A stretch of DNA of 64,000 bases from Piscinibacter lacus (GCF_016735685.1 NZ_JAERRA010000001.1:1116001-1180000), one strand, 5' to 3'. Counted from the stretch's first letter, positions 38,058 to 49,046 are shown. Numbers and translations are program-made. Notes: generated by a model not told the origin, from the sequence alone.

Positions 38058-39422
38058 CTAGCCTTCGATCGCCGGGTCGCGCACCGGGCCGATCGGCCCG
38101 CCGGTGCCGGCCTCGCCCGCCACCACGCGCGCATGCCGCTCGTAGGTGAAGTAGGCCCAGGCCCAATCCATCAGCACGGCGATGCGGTTGCGGAAGCCGA
38201 TCAGGAAATAGACGTGGGCGATCAGCCAGAACAGCCAGGCGAAGAAGCCCGAGAAGCGGATCGGACCCAGCGGCGAGCTGAGGTCGACCACCGCCGCCCG
38301 GCGGCCGATGGTCGCGAGGTTGCCGTAGTCCTGGTAGACGAAGGCCTGGGTGGGCTGGCCGGCCATGCGCCGTTGCAGATTGCGCGCTGCGCACTGGCCC
38401 ATCTGCTTGGCCGCCGGCGAGACGCCGGGCACGGCCGTGGGCTCGCCCTTGCGCGGGTGGCTGAGGGCTGCGGCCATGTCGCCGATCACGCTGACTTCGG
38501 GGAAGCCGCGCAGGCTGAGATCAGGCTCCACCGGCACGCGGCCGGCGCGGTCGCAGGCGACGCCCGCGGCCTCGCCGAGCATGCGCGCCAGCGGCGAGGC
38601 GGCGACACCAGCCGCCCAGATGATGCTGTGGCTGTCGATGCGCTCGCGCCGGCCGCCGCGCTCCACCCACAGCCCGTCGGCGTCGATGGCGGTGACCTTG
38701 GTGTCGAGCATGACCTCGACGCCCAGGCGCTCAAGCTGCTGGCGGGCCTTCTCGCTGAGGCTGGGCGGCATGGCTTGCAGCACGCGGCTTCCGCCCTCGA
38801 CCAGCAGCACCCGCGCCTGCGCCGGCTGGATGCGGCGGAACTCGCCGGGCAGGGTGTGGCGGGCGATTTCGACCAGGGTGCCGGCCATTTCCACGCCGGT
38901 GGGGCCGGCGCCGATGACGACGAAGGTCATCAGGTCGCGCTGGCGCACCGGGTCGTCGGCCCGCTCGGCGGCCTCGAAGGCCAGCAGGGCGCGGCGGCGG
39001 ATGCTGAAGGCGTCGCTGAGGGTCTTGAGGCCGGGCGCATGCTCGGCCCATTGGTCGTTGCCGAAGTAGCTGTGCGTGGCCCCGGCCGCGACGATGAGGT
39101 GGTCGTAGGCCAGGCTGCCCCCATCGGCCAGCCGCACCTGCCGGGCCGGCAGGTCGAAGCCGCTGACTTCGGCCATTAGCGTGGTGACCTGATCGTCGCC
39201 GCGAAACATCTGCCGGATCGGCGCGGCGATCGAGGGCGCCGGCAGGCCGGCCGTGGCCACCTGATAGAGCAGGGGCTGGAAGAGATGGTGGTTGGTGCGG
39301 TCGACGACGGTGATGTCGACCGGTGACTTGTGCAGGGCCTTGGCGGCCCAGATGCCACCAAAGCCGCCGCCGATGATCAGGACATGCGGGCGGCGGGCCG
39401 GCTGCAGGGGGGTGGGATCCAT
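38058..39422 (-). CDS. ndh: Type II NADH:quinone oxidoreductase (NDH-2)
   Basis: A single-subunit, non-proton-pumping NADH dehydrogenase that feeds electrons into the quinone pool. The 454-aa protein has the FAD motif GGGFGG at residues 18-23, the NADH-binding GAGPTGVEMAG near residue 170, and a C-terminal hydrophobic stretch (FAWLFWLIAHVYFLIGFRNR) typical of membrane anchoring in this family. The ATG at 39422 has GAGGA 7 bases upstream. Confidence 0.92.
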   Translation of the reverse strand: MDPTPLQPARRPHVLIIGGGFGGIWAAKALHKSPVDITVVDRTNHHLFQPLLYQVATAGLPAPSIAAPIRQMFRGDDQVTTLMAEVSGFDLPARQVRLADGGSLAYDHLIVAAGATHSYFGNDQWAEHAPGLKTLSDAFSIRRRALLAFEAAERADDPVRQRDLMTFVVIGAGPTGVEMAGTLVEIARHTLPGEFRRIQPAQARVLLVEGGSRVLQAMPPSLSEKARQQLERLGVEVMLDTKVTAIDADGLWVERGGRRERIDSHSIIWAAGVAASPLARMLGEAAGVACDRAGRVPVEPDLSLRGFPEVSVIGDMAAALSHPRKGEPTAVPGVSPAAKQMGQCAARNLQRRMAGQPTQAFVYQDYGNLATIGRRAAVVDLSSPLGPIRFSGFFAWLFWLIAHVYFLIGFRNRIAVLMDWAWAYFTYERHARVVAGEAGTGGPIGPVRDPAIEG

Positions 39423-39602
39423 GGGGGGTCCTCGTGGGGCGGGCATCCGGTCGGTCGTGGCCGCCGGCTTCTTGGGGGGTCGGGGTCGGGCGTGGCGCGT
39501 CGTCTCGGCCGGGCAGGGAAGCGGCAGGGGCTGCTTCGGCTTCACCGGCGTGTCAGGTCTGCATGCTAACCACTGCAAATGCCGTTCCCGAGCGATCCGG
39601 CC

Positions 39603-40229
39603 TCAGAAGGGGGCCGGGTCGTGCCAGATGCAGCGCGTCCCGTGCCGCGGGTGTTCCAGTTCGAGCCGCGTGGCGTGCAAGAGCAGCCGTCCGGCTCGCC
39701 CGGGGTCGCCGTAGAGCGCGTCGCCGAGGATGGGGTGGCCGATGGCCGCGAGGTGCAGGCGCAGTTGATGGGTGCGACCGCTCAGCGGACGCAGTTCAAG
39801 CCGGGTCGCCAGGCCGGGCCCGGGCCCCGCGCCCAGGCGGTGCCACAGGGTGAGGGCGGGCTTGCCGTGGAGCGGGTCGACCTTCTGGCGCGGCCGCTGC
39901 GGCCAGTCGGCGCCCAGGGGCAGGTCGATGCGGGCGGGCGGCTCGGCGGGCCCCGGGCCTTCGAGCCGGCCCTCGACCACGGCTTCGTAGTGCTTGTCGA
40001 CCTGACGCTCGGCAAAGGCCCGGCTGAGCCGGCGCTGGGCCTCGGCCCCGCGCGCGAAGACCATCAGGCCCGAGGTCGCCTGGTCGAGCCGGTGCACGGT
40101 CAGTGCATCCGGCCAGCGCCCTTGAAGGCGGGTGACGAGGCAGTCCGCCTTGTCCTCGTCCCGGCCGGGCACGGCCAGCAGACCGGCGGGCTTGCAGACG
40201 AGGATCCAGTCGGCATCGAAAGCGAGCAC
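39603..40229 (-). CDS. RluA-family pseudouridine synthase
   Basis: A 208-aa RNA pseudouridine synthase of the RluA type. The catalytic block HRLDQATSGLMVFA (about residue 44, Asp in HRLD) and the GRTHQLRLHL segment are clear. No S4 domain is present, as in RluA itself. The start is a GTG at 40229, right where homology begins (LAFDADWILVCKPAG); there is no ATG in frame after the preceding gene. Target RNA positions cannot be inferred. Confidence 0.88.
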   Translation of the reverse strand: MLAFDADWILVCKPAGLLAVPGRDEDKADCLVTRLQGRWPDALTVHRLDQATSGLMVFARGAEAQRRLSRAFAERQVDKHYEAVVEGRLEGPGPAEPPARIDLPLGADWPQRPRQKVDPLHGKPALTLWHRLGAGPGPGLATRLELRPLSGRTHQLRLHLAAIGHPILGDALYGDPGRAGRLLLHATRLELEHPRHGTRCIWHDPAPF

Positions 40230-40302
40230 CCGCTCGCTCTCGGGGCCGCAGGCCGCGGGCCGGCCCCCGGCCGGCCCCGCGCATGCAGCCGATGCAGGCG
40301 AC

Positions 40303-41322
40303 TCAGCCGCGCTGCTGGATGCCGGCAATCGCCCAGTCCCGGCTGTCGTCGAGCGGGCGCACCAGGTGCCACTGCTCGTCGAAGCGCTCGGCGCCATGTT
40401 CGGCCTCTTCGCGGATCAGGCCGTGGAAGCGGACGGTGACGATGCGCTGCTCGGCGTCCTGCGTAACTTCGAGGATCTCGGCATCAAGCTGCACGACATC
40501 GGTCTGCTGGCTGGCGCTGCCGCGCTCGTGCAGGTCCAGGCGCAGGGCGGCAAACAGCTCGGGCGTGGTGAAGCGACGCAGATCGTCGACCTGGCCGGCG
40601 TCGTTGGCGGCCTGCATGCGGATGAAGATCATCTTCGCGATGCGGACGAAACCTTCGGCGTCGAAGTCAGCCGGCAGCGTGGCGGCGGCTGCCGGGGCGG
40701 GCTCGGCGAGGGTCGAGCCGCCGAAAGCCTGGGTGGCCTCGCGGGCGTAAGGGCTGGCGGCTTCAGGCCGGGCGTTCAGGGCCTCGGCCGGGGCGCTGCC
40801 CTGGCGCGGCATCGCGACCGAACCCAGGCCGGCACCGGCACCTGCGGGCTGCATGCCCTGCGGGCCGCGGGCGAAGCGGCGCATCACCAGACGCACGATG
40901 AAGAAGATCGCCACGGCCAGCAGGACCATCATCATCATGTCGGCAAAGCCTTCGCCAAGACCGAAGTGGCTCAGCAGGGCGGCAAGGCCCAGGCCGGCGG
41001 CCAGACCGGCGAGCGGGCCCATCCACGAGCGCTTGCCCGCGCCAGCCGCGGCCGCTGCGGCAGGGGCTGCTGCGGCTGCCGGCGCTGCGGCGCCGGGGCT
41101 GGCATCGGCCTGCTTGGGCGGCGTGGCCGGCGGGGGATTCGGGCTGGCGTCACGCTGCATGCCCACCGAACGCTTGCCGCCCAGGCGCTTGGCCTCGGCA
41201 TCGGCCGGGGCCAGGCCGCCGGCCAACAGCAGGGCCAGGCTGAGCAAGCCGGTCTGCAAGCCAGCGCGCACGCGGCGCAGCGACAGGGTCCAGCGGTTCG
41301 GATGGGGCAGGGTGGCGTTCAT
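40303..41322 (-). CDS. Tim44-like domain membrane protein
   Basis: A 339-aa protein with an N-terminal signal-like segment, an Ala/Pro-rich stretch (about residues 60-98), two membrane segments (about 100-145) and a C-terminal Tim44/MRPL45-like domain (about 215-339, VRIAKMIFIRMQAAND to the tail). Proteins of this kind are widespread in Burkholderiales and unassigned in function. The ATG at 41322 follows one codon after a TTG. Confidence 0.82.
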   Translation of the reverse strand: MNATLPHPNRWTLSLRRVRAGLQTGLLSLALLLAGGLAPADAEAKRLGGKRSVGMQRDASPNPPPATPPKQADASPGAAAPAAAAAPAAAAAAGAGKRSWMGPLAGLAAGLGLAALLSHFGLGEGFADMMMMVLLAVAIFFIVRLVMRRFARGPQGMQPAGAGAGLGSVAMPRQGSAPAEALNARPEAASPYAREATQAFGGSTLAEPAPAAAATLPADFDAEGFVRIAKMIFIRMQAANDAGQVDDLRRFTTPELFAALRLDLHERGSASQQTDVVQLDAEILEVTQDAEQRIVTVRFHGLIREEAEHGAERFDEQWHLVRPLDDSRDWAIAGIQQRG

Positions 41323-41421
41323 CAAGTCCTCTCGTTGAAAGCGGGCCGGGCAGCGCAGGCTGCATCAGGGCTTCAGTGGACCACAGCGCGGGGCCCGGGT
41401 TCCCCAGGGCTTGGCCCAAGA

Positions 41422-41445
41422 AAAAACCGCCCCGTGGGGCGGTTC
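41422..41445 (-). terminator. Intrinsic terminator after the PEP-CTERM gene
   Basis: AACCGCCCC and GGGGCGGTT form a stem; read on the minus strand it is followed by a run of six T. It lies 48 bases after the stop of the PEP-CTERM gene at 41494. Confidence 0.85.
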
Positions 41446-41493
41446 ATCCGACCCGGCCCGCAGGGGGCCGGGTGTGGATCAGGGCAGAGGGCT

Positions 41494-42405
41494 TCAGGCC
41501 TTCTTGGCCTTGCGACGGCGGCCGATGTAGGCGACCACGCCCAGGCCGGCGATCATCAGCGCGTAGGTCTCGGGCTCGGGCACCGGGGCGGTGGTGAAGG
41601 CCAGGCCGTTGACCGTGCCGGCGAAGTTGCTGCGCAGCACCGCATCGCCGGTGGCGAGGTTGATGCTGTACAGGCCGCTGGCGCCCGTGCCGTCGTCCAG
41701 GTTCAGCACGGCAAAGGCCGGGCCGCCCCCCACGATCTCGAAGCCGTTGGCCGAGAGCACGTTGAAGGGCAGATCCAGCGAGCCCACCGTCGTGATCATC
41801 GGGCTGTTGAAGGCCGCGCCCGCGAACTGCAGCGTGTCCGTGCTGGTGTTGATGTAGTACAGGTCGGTCAGGTCACCCGGCATGGTGCCCGGGAAGCTGC
41901 CCGGGGGCGTGCCGGGGAAGGAGTTGGTGTAGGCCACGGCGGTGTAGCCCGGGCCGATGTTGCTGGCCGTGTTGCCGACCACGCCGGTGTTCACATTGAC
42001 GGCGTAGTTGTTGCCGCCGGCGGTGGTCACACGCAGCGAGGCGCCGCCGGCGAAGTCAGCCTGCGGATTGAAGTCCATGCCGATGCCGCCGGTCGAGGCG
42101 AAGCTCGCGCCGGACAGGGCCGTCACCAGGCTGAGCGCGCCGCTGGTGGTGTCGATCGTGTAGAGATTGTTCTGGTTGGAGATCGCGTAGGTCAGGCCGT
42201 TGGTGGGACGGGTGTCCAGACCCAGCAGGGTCTCGCCCGAGGCCAGACCGCTGATCGCGACGGTTTGCGTCGAGCCGGCGGTGTTGAACTTGACGATCTG
42301 GTTGGAGGTGGTCAGCGCGACCAGGGTTTGGCTCTGGGCCTGGGCGCCAAGGCCGAGGGTGGCCAGCGCAGCGGCGGCGAGCGCCTTGACAGCAAAACGG
42401 TGCAT
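41494..42405 (-). CDS. DUF4394-like protein with PEP-CTERM sorting signal
   Basis: A 303-aa exported protein. It has a signal peptide (residues 1-22), a repeat-rich beta domain with LVALTTSNQIVKFN and LLGLDTRPTNGLTYAI characteristic of DUF4394-type propellers, and a C-terminal PEP-CTERM signal: VPEPETYALMIAGLGVVAYIGRRR. Such proteins are cut and sorted by an exosortase, not found in this window. AGGAG lies 6 bases before the ATG. A terminator follows. Confidence 0.88.
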   Translation of the reverse strand: MHRFAVKALAAAALATLGLGAQAQSQTLVALTTSNQIVKFNTAGSTQTVAISGLASGETLLGLDTRPTNGLTYAISNQNNLYTIDTTSGALSLVTALSGASFASTGGIGMDFNPQADFAGGASLRVTTAGGNNYAVNVNTGVVGNTASNIGPGYTAVAYTNSFPGTPPGSFPGTMPGDLTDLYYINTSTDTLQFAGAAFNSPMITTVGSLDLPFNVLSANGFEIVGGGPAFAVLNLDDGTGASGLYSINLATGDAVLRSNFAGTVNGLAFTTAPVPEPETYALMIAGLGVVAYIGRRRKAKKA

Positions 42406-42547
42406 GGAGGACTCCTGAGGTTGGGTGCGTCCCGGACATCGCAATAGGCTCGTTTCCGGGCTCGTTACACACTACGCCCTGAGCGACTGCTTGGTTTCAT
42501 AAATGACCCCCGAGTCGCGGGACAGGGTTTGTACTGACCCCGTCGCC

Positions 42548-42587
42548 AAAAAACAAAAACCCCACAGCGGATGAGCGCCGTGGGGTT
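42548..42587 (-). terminator. Intrinsic terminator after the PepSY gene
   Basis: AACCCCAC and GTGGGGTT form an 8-base stem with a 14-base loop; on the minus strand it is followed by a T-rich run. It lies about 30 bases after the PepSY gene. Confidence 0.8.
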
Positions 42588-42618
42588 CTGCACCGCGGCG
42601 GCCTCAGGCCGCCTGGAC

Positions 42619-43149
42619 TCACTTCAGGCGACCGACTTCCAGCAGCTCCTTGCTGGCTTCGACGATCTCGCCCGTCGTGGCGTCGACCTCGACACGCATG
42701 TCGCCGGTCTTGGTCTTGATGTCGTACTCGTAGGACACCTTGCCGTCGGCTTCGATCTCGAACTCGACGCGCTCGACTTCGCCCGGGAACTTGGCGAGTG
42801 CGGTGGCGCGGGCGGTGGCCTCGCTCACCTTGGCCTTGTCCTTGAAGCCGGGCGCGTCGGCGCTCAGGACGCGCTCTTCGACTTCGACGATCTTCCCGGT
42901 CTTGCCGCTGCACTCGATGTCGTAGAGCTTGCCGCCGGCGGCTTCGATCTCGATCTCCCAGACGGCTTCCTTGCCCTCGGCCTTCAGCACGACTTGCAGG
43001 GCTTCGCCGGGATGCTTGGCCAGCACCGTCGGCAGGCAGGACTCGAGGCCATGGCTGACCTTGGGCATCTGGTGCTTGTCGGCCTGGGCCAGGGGGGCGG
43101 CCAGCAGCGCGGCGGCGCCGAGGATGAGGGCGAAGGGACCTTGGTTCAT
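42619..43149 (-). CDS. Exported PepSY-domain protein
   Basis: A 176-aa periplasmic protein with a signal peptide (residues 1-23) and two PepSY-like repeats, each with a short helix and a GKLYDIECSGKTGKIVEVE or MRVEVDATTGEIVEA hairpin. PepSY domains are thought to inhibit proteases or sense the envelope; the role here is unknown. CGGAG precedes the ATG. The upstream region carries several dyads. Confidence 0.85.
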   Translation of the reverse strand: MNQGPFALILGAAALLAAPLAQADKHQMPKVSHGLESCLPTVLAKHPGEALQVVLKAEGKEAVWEIEIEAAGGKLYDIECSGKTGKIVEVEERVLSADAPGFKDKAKVSEATARATALAKFPGEVERVEFEIEADGKVSYEYDIKTKTGDMRVEVDATTGEIVEASKELLEVGRLK

Positions 43150-43485
43150 GTTGGCTCCGTGACGTGAATGGAACGATGGAATTTGGATCTAGGGTTAACC
43201 CTTGTTCCATCATAAAAGGGAATGAATCCCGTTGAAATCGGCAGGAAAAGGGAATAGTTCCCGGGTCAATCTCCAGCGAGATCTCTTGACGTGCGTCGAG
43301 GCTCTTGTCCTCGCAGGCCGGTGGCGGGTGCCAGGCGGGCTCGGGTCGGGCCTTAGGCCATCGGGCATATTGCGGCGAGGCCGCCGGTCTGCGAACAATC
43401 CGTGGTTCTTGCTTTACACGACCCGCGCGCTCTGCCTTCTGCCGACTTCTCTCCAACACGCCGTCGTCGCTTCCGGTCCGTCTTC
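43150..43485. promoter_or_regulatory. Divergent control region with clustered dyads
   Basis: This 336-base gap separates the divergent PepSY and metallo-beta-lactamase-fold genes and contains no gene. It is locally AT-richer and holds several dyads: AGGGTTAACCCT (43191-43202, perfect) nested in GATGGAA/TTCCATC (43175-43211), GGGAATGAATCCC (43218-43230) and GGGAATAGTTCCC (43250-43262). These look like regulator-binding sites near the PepSY promoter. Confidence 0.5.
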
Positions 43486-44502
43486 ATGCCTGCACTTCCC
43501 CAGCACCCCGCGTCGCTCCGCCCGACGGTTCATCCGGACCGTCGGCGCCTGCTCGCCCTGCTGGGTGGCCTGGCCCTGCCCATGTTGGCCCAGGCGGCAC
43601 GGACCGAGATCGAGGTGCTGAGCCTCGACCCGCTGCCCCAGCCCCCGGCCCAGGCGCTGGCCGACGGCGTCTACTGGGTGCCCGGCCTGCCCGGTGAGGT
43701 CGACGGGCGCAATGTCGGCCGCAATGGCAACACCGGCTTCATCGTCGGCCCGCAGGGCGTGGTGGCCATCGATGCCGGGGTCTCGCGCCGCCACGGCGAG
43801 GCCCTTCTTGCCAACATCGAGCGCGTCACCGACCGCCCGGTCAAGCTGCTGCTGATCACTCATGCCCGGCAGGAATTCCTGTTCGGCGCGGCGGCTTTTC
43901 GCGCCCGCGGCATTCCGGTGGCCATGCAGCGCGCCACGGCCGGCCTGATGACCTCGCGCTGCGAGGGCTGCCTCGACACGCTGCGCGGCCTGCTCGGCGA
44001 GGCGCACATGGCCGGCACCGAGATGTTCAAGCCCGACCAGTTGCTCGACGGCCCGAGCGCCCTTGGCCTCATCGGTCGGCCGCTGCGCCTGCTGAGCTGG
44101 GGCCATTCCAGCGGCCCGGGCGATCTGGCGGTGCTTGACGAGGCCAGCGGCGTCGTCTTCACCGGCGGGCTCTGCGACCGCCTGCGCGTGCCCGATCTGC
44201 AGGACAGCCGCCTGCAGGGCTGGCGTGACGCCCTCGCCGCCCTGCGCGCGCTGCAGCCGCGGCAGGTGGTGCCCGGCCACGGCCCGGTGGGCGATGTCGG
44301 CGTGATCGACGGCGTCGAGGACTACCTGCGTGCGCTCGAACAGCGCCTGGGCCAGTTGCTCGACGCCGGCGTGCCGCTCAGCGAGGTGGCCGAGCGTGCC
44401 GAGCTGGGCGCCTACGCCGGCTGGGACCAGTACGAAGTCATCCACCGCCGCAATGCGGCCTTGTTGTTCCTGCGGCTTGAGCATGCGCAACTGCTGCGCT
44501 GA
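43486..44502 (+). CDS. Metallo-beta-lactamase-fold protein of the quinoprotein relay type, ligand motif degenerate
   Basis: A 338-aa exported protein with an Arg-rich leader (DRRRLLALLGGLALP) and a metallo-beta-lactamase fold resembling the zinc hydrolases that accompany PQQ enzymes and SoxYZ-like carriers. The usual HxHxDH metal motif reads H126-A-R128-Q-E130-F131 here, so only the first ligand remains, although later ligands H207, D213 and H265 are kept. It may bind one metal or be inactive. The SoxYZ-like gene follows after 25 bases. The ATG at 43486 was preferred to a start 28 codons upstream because it places the leader normally. Confidence 0.82.
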   Translation: MPALPQHPASLRPTVHPDRRRLLALLGGLALPMLAQAARTEIEVLSLDPLPQPPAQALADGVYWVPGLPGEVDGRNVGRNGNTGFIVGPQGVVAIDAGVSRRHGEALLANIERVTDRPVKLLLITHARQEFLFGAAAFRARGIPVAMQRATAGLMTSRCEGCLDTLRGLLGEAHMAGTEMFKPDQLLDGPSALGLIGRPLRLLSWGHSSGPGDLAVLDEASGVVFTGGLCDRLRVPDLQDSRLQGWRDALAALRALQPRQVVPGHGPVGDVGVIDGVEDYLRALEQRLGQLLDAGVPLSEVAERAELGAYAGWDQYEVIHRRNAALLFLRLEHAQLLR

Positions 44503-44527
44503 GCCGCCGCCTTCACGGAGAGCCCCC

Positions 44528-45388
44528 ATGTCCTCGGACGCGTTTTCTTCCTCCACGCATGGCCGCCCGATGTCGCGCCGCATGGCCCTGGCCGGCCTGG
44601 GCGCGCTGGGCCTGAGCGGCCCGGCGGTGCGCGCCGCGCCCGGCGGCCTGCCGAGCAATGTCGGCCATGCCGACAGTTCGCCGCAGTGGGAAGAGCTGCG
44701 CGCCAAGCTGTGGGGGCGTGAGCCGATTGCCGCGGGCGAGGCCAGCAAGGTGCAGCTCATCGTGCCGCTACGCGCGGCCTTCGGCGCCTCGGTGCCGGTC
44801 AAGGTGCTGTCCAAGCTGCCGCAGACCGAGGCCCTGCACGTCAAGCGCATGACCCTGCTGGTCGACAAGAACCCGGCGCCCATCGCGGCCGTGCTCGACA
44901 TGAGCCCGCGCATGGGCCAGGCCGATCTGGAGACCCGGCTGCGCGTGGACGAATACGGCCATGTGCGCGTCGTCAGCGAGCTGTCCGACGGCAGCCTGCA
45001 CATGGATTCGCGCTACTGCAAGGTCTCGGGCGGCTGCTCGGCACCGCCCAACCGCGACCAGCTCCACAACATCGGCAAGACCGTCTTCCGCCTGCCCGAG
45101 GGCCTGAAGGCCGACGGGCCGACGCCGGCCGAGGTCTCGGTCGTGCATCCGAACGACACCGGCTTCGAGCTCAACCACATCACGGTGATGTACATCCCGC
45201 CGCACTATGTGCGCCTGATCAAGGTCAGCTACGACGGCGAAGCGCTGTTCAATGCCGAGGTCGGCTTCTCGCTCAGCGAGAACCCCAGCCTGCGCTTCAA
45301 GCTGATGGCCCGGCCCGGCGGTCGCCTGAATGCCGAGGTCGAGGACACCAAGGAAGGCCGCTTCCGCGGCCAGCTTGCCCTGGCCTGA
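44528..45388 (+). CDS. SoxYZ-like sulfur-carrier fusion protein
   Basis: A 286-aa exported protein with a twin-arginine leader (SRRMALAGLGALG), a SoxY-like domain (about 50-175) with cysteines C164 and C170 in the KVSGGCSAPP motif, and a SoxZ-like C-terminal domain (about 185-286, FSLSENPSLRFKLMARPGG). This matches the quinoprotein dehydrogenase-associated SoxYZ-like carriers rather than separate SoxY and SoxZ. It lies between the metallo-beta-lactamase-fold protein and a thioredoxin-like protein, suggesting a periplasmic thiol or sulfur relay. No PQQ dehydrogenase is seen in the window. Confidence 0.88.
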   Translation: MSSDAFSSSTHGRPMSRRMALAGLGALGLSGPAVRAAPGGLPSNVGHADSSPQWEELRAKLWGREPIAAGEASKVQLIVPLRAAFGASVPVKVLSKLPQTEALHVKRMTLLVDKNPAPIAAVLDMSPRMGQADLETRLRVDEYGHVRVVSELSDGSLHMDSRYCKVSGGCSAPPNRDQLHNIGKTVFRLPEGLKADGPTPAEVSVVHPNDTGFELNHITVMYIPPHYVRLIKVSYDGEALFNAEVGFSLSENPSLRFKLMARPGGRLNAEVEDTKEGRFRGQLALA

Positions 45389-45421
45389 GCCGGGCCTGCC
45401 CACCGCCCGCCGGAGCCCCCC

Positions 45422-45991
45422 ATGTCCCACCTTCCTGCCCGCCGCATCCTCCTGCAACAGGCCACGGCGCTGACCCTGGGGGCCACGCTGCTCGCCGGGG
45501 CGGGCGTCGCCGGGGCGGCCCGCCCGCACGGCCTGCCCGCGGCCTACGGCGCCATGGTCCAGCAGCCGGCCACCTTGCCGCGCAGCGCCGAGTTCGACCT
45601 GGGCCCCGCCCTGGCCCGCGCCCGGGCCGAGGGCAAGCGGCTCTACGTCTACCTGAGTGCCGACGACTGCGCCTACTGCCGCCGCTACGAGGCCTTCCTG
45701 GCCGCCAACCACGAGGCGCTGAAGTCGCATTTCTCGCCCTACCTGCTGGTCGACCTGCGCAGCTCGCTGCGCGTGCCGGTGCGCGAGCTGCGCTTCAAGA
45801 CCCCGACCCTCGGCAGCCTGCCCTATGCCGAGTTCCAGAAAGCCATCGGCGACGAGCGGGCGCGCCAGCTTGTCTACCCCAGCGTCTGGCTGCTCGATGC
45901 CCAGGGCCAGCCGCTGATGCAGATGCCGGCCGGCGCCGGCACCTTCGAGACCGTGCCCGAGCAGATCGAGGTGCTGCAGCTCGTGCAGTGA
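45422..45991 (+). CDS. Exported thioredoxin-like protein
   Basis: A 189-aa protein with a signal peptide (about residues 1-33) and a thioredoxin-like domain holding the redox pair C83-A-Y-C86 (SADDCAYCRRYE) and a cis-proline context LVYPSVWLLD. It could keep the neighbouring SoxYZ-like carrier reduced, as SoxS/SoxW-type proteins do in sulfur-oxidising systems (inference). It follows the carrier gene by 33 bases. Confidence 0.85.
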   Translation: MSHLPARRILLQQATALTLGATLLAGAGVAGAARPHGLPAAYGAMVQQPATLPRSAEFDLGPALARARAEGKRLYVYLSADDCAYCRRYEAFLAANHEALKSHFSPYLLVDLRSSLRVPVRELRFKTPTLGSLPYAEFQKAIGDERARQLVYPSVWLLDAQGQPLMQMPAGAGTFETVPEQIEVLQLVQ

Positions 45992-46071
45992 GCCGCGGCC
46001 TCGCCCCGGCCGTGGCGGGCCGGCATGCCCGTGCCGGCCGCCGTGTCGCCAAAGCCGGCTACAAAGGCGGG

Positions 46072-48006
<1,935 letters not shown>

Positions 48007-48066
48007 ACCTGCCGCCGCCCTTCGAATCCCTGCCTGAGCCCCAGCCCGTCCGACCGGAGCCCCCGC

Positions 48067-48483
48067 ATGTCCCTGCCCGCCGCCCGTCACCTTTCCGCCA
48101 TCCGCCCCCACCGGCGCCTTGACCGCTGCCTGCCCGGCCTCATCCTGCTGGCCGCCCTGGCCGGGCCGCTCGCGGCCCAGGAGGCCGCCACCCCGGCGGC
48201 GCCGGCGGCATCCGACCCGGCGCTGCCCGAGAGCTACCTGAGTTTCGAGAAGGACTTCACCTCGAACTGCGTCATCCGCAATGGCGTGCAGGTGCTGATC
48301 CGCAACACCCATCCCAGCCGCACCGTGCGGGTGTGGCTGGAGCGCACGATTGCCGGCCGGCCGACTGGAGACCGTTCGCGCTCCGAGCTCAAGCCCGGCG
48401 CCGAGGCCGAGCCCCTGGGCTGTTCGGTGACCAGCGAGCAGCCTCAGGCCTGGCGCATCGTCAAGACGGTCTTCGCTGACTGA
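48067..48483 (+). CDS. Exported protein of unknown function, 138 aa
   Basis: A 138-aa protein with a signal peptide (cut near residue 38, LAGPLAAQ) and a small domain with two cysteines (SNCVIRNG and LGCSVTS) that may form a disulfide. I recognise no family. CGGAG precedes the ATG, and it follows the ABC exporter by 60 bases, so it may be its last co-transcribed gene. Confidence 0.75.
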   Translation: MSLPAARHLSAIRPHRRLDRCLPGLILLAALAGPLAAQEAATPAAPAASDPALPESYLSFEKDFTSNCVIRNGVQVLIRNTHPSRTVRVWLERTIAGRPTGDRSRSELKPGAEAEPLGCSVTSEQPQAWRIVKTVFAD

Positions 48484-48508
48484 GCCGAGGCGCGCGACCG
48501 CGTCGCTC

Positions 48509-48540
48509 GCCCCCTTGCCCGGCGCTGCCCGGGCGGGGGC
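48509..48540. terminator. GC hairpin between convergent genes
   Basis: Nested arms GCCCCC/GGGGGC and GCCCGG/CCGGGC lie between two convergent genes encoding secreted unknowns. No U-run is present; probably a weak bidirectional terminator. Confidence 0.5.
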
Positions 48541-48560
48541 CCGTGCGGCCGCCCAGCCGC

Positions 48561-48956
48561 TCAGAAGCAGTCGGCCGGATTGTTCGAACGCGCCAGCCGG
48601 CAGCTCCAGCGGAAGAGCTGGCCGCCGTGCTTGATCGAGCGCTGGAACATGACGGTCGGCTCGCGCTCGATGGCCTCGGGCAGGGGCAGGGTGGGCGTCA
48701 CGCCCTGGCTGTTGGTGTAGAAGCGGACGAAGCAGCTTTCGCTTGCCTCGCAGACGCTGGCGATGGCACGGTCGTACCAGGCCCGGTCGGTGGCCTGTTC
48801 CGGCGGCACCAGGTAGTAGGCCACCTTGCCCAGCCGGCCGATCAGTTGCGGCCCGGCATCGCCGGCCGGCGCCGCCTGCGCCCCGGCCAGGCCAAGCAGG
48901 CCGCCAAGGGCGAGCGCCGGCAGCAGGCGCCGGTCGAGGGAGGAAAGCAGCTTCAT
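48561..48956 (-). CDS. Exported protein of unknown function, 131 aa
   Basis: A 131-aa protein with a signal peptide (about residues 1-28) and a small domain containing four cysteines (SVCEASESCF, WSCRL, ADCF), probably two disulfides. Not recognised. Convergent with the 138-aa gene, to which it shows no obvious similarity. Confidence 0.75.
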   Translation of the reverse strand: MKLLSSLDRRLLPALALGGLLGLAGAQAAPAGDAGPQLIGRLGKVAYYLVPPEQATDRAWYDRAIASVCEASESCFVRFYTNSQGVTPTLPLPEAIEREPTVMFQRSIKHGGQLFRWSCRLARSNNPADCF

Positions 48957-49046
48957 CGTGATGTGCCCTGAGGTCGGAGCGCGGGTGGAGTCGGCCGGAG
49001 CACCGAAGGTTGCTCCTGGCTTACCCCGGCTTGCCCGGCCCGGTGG

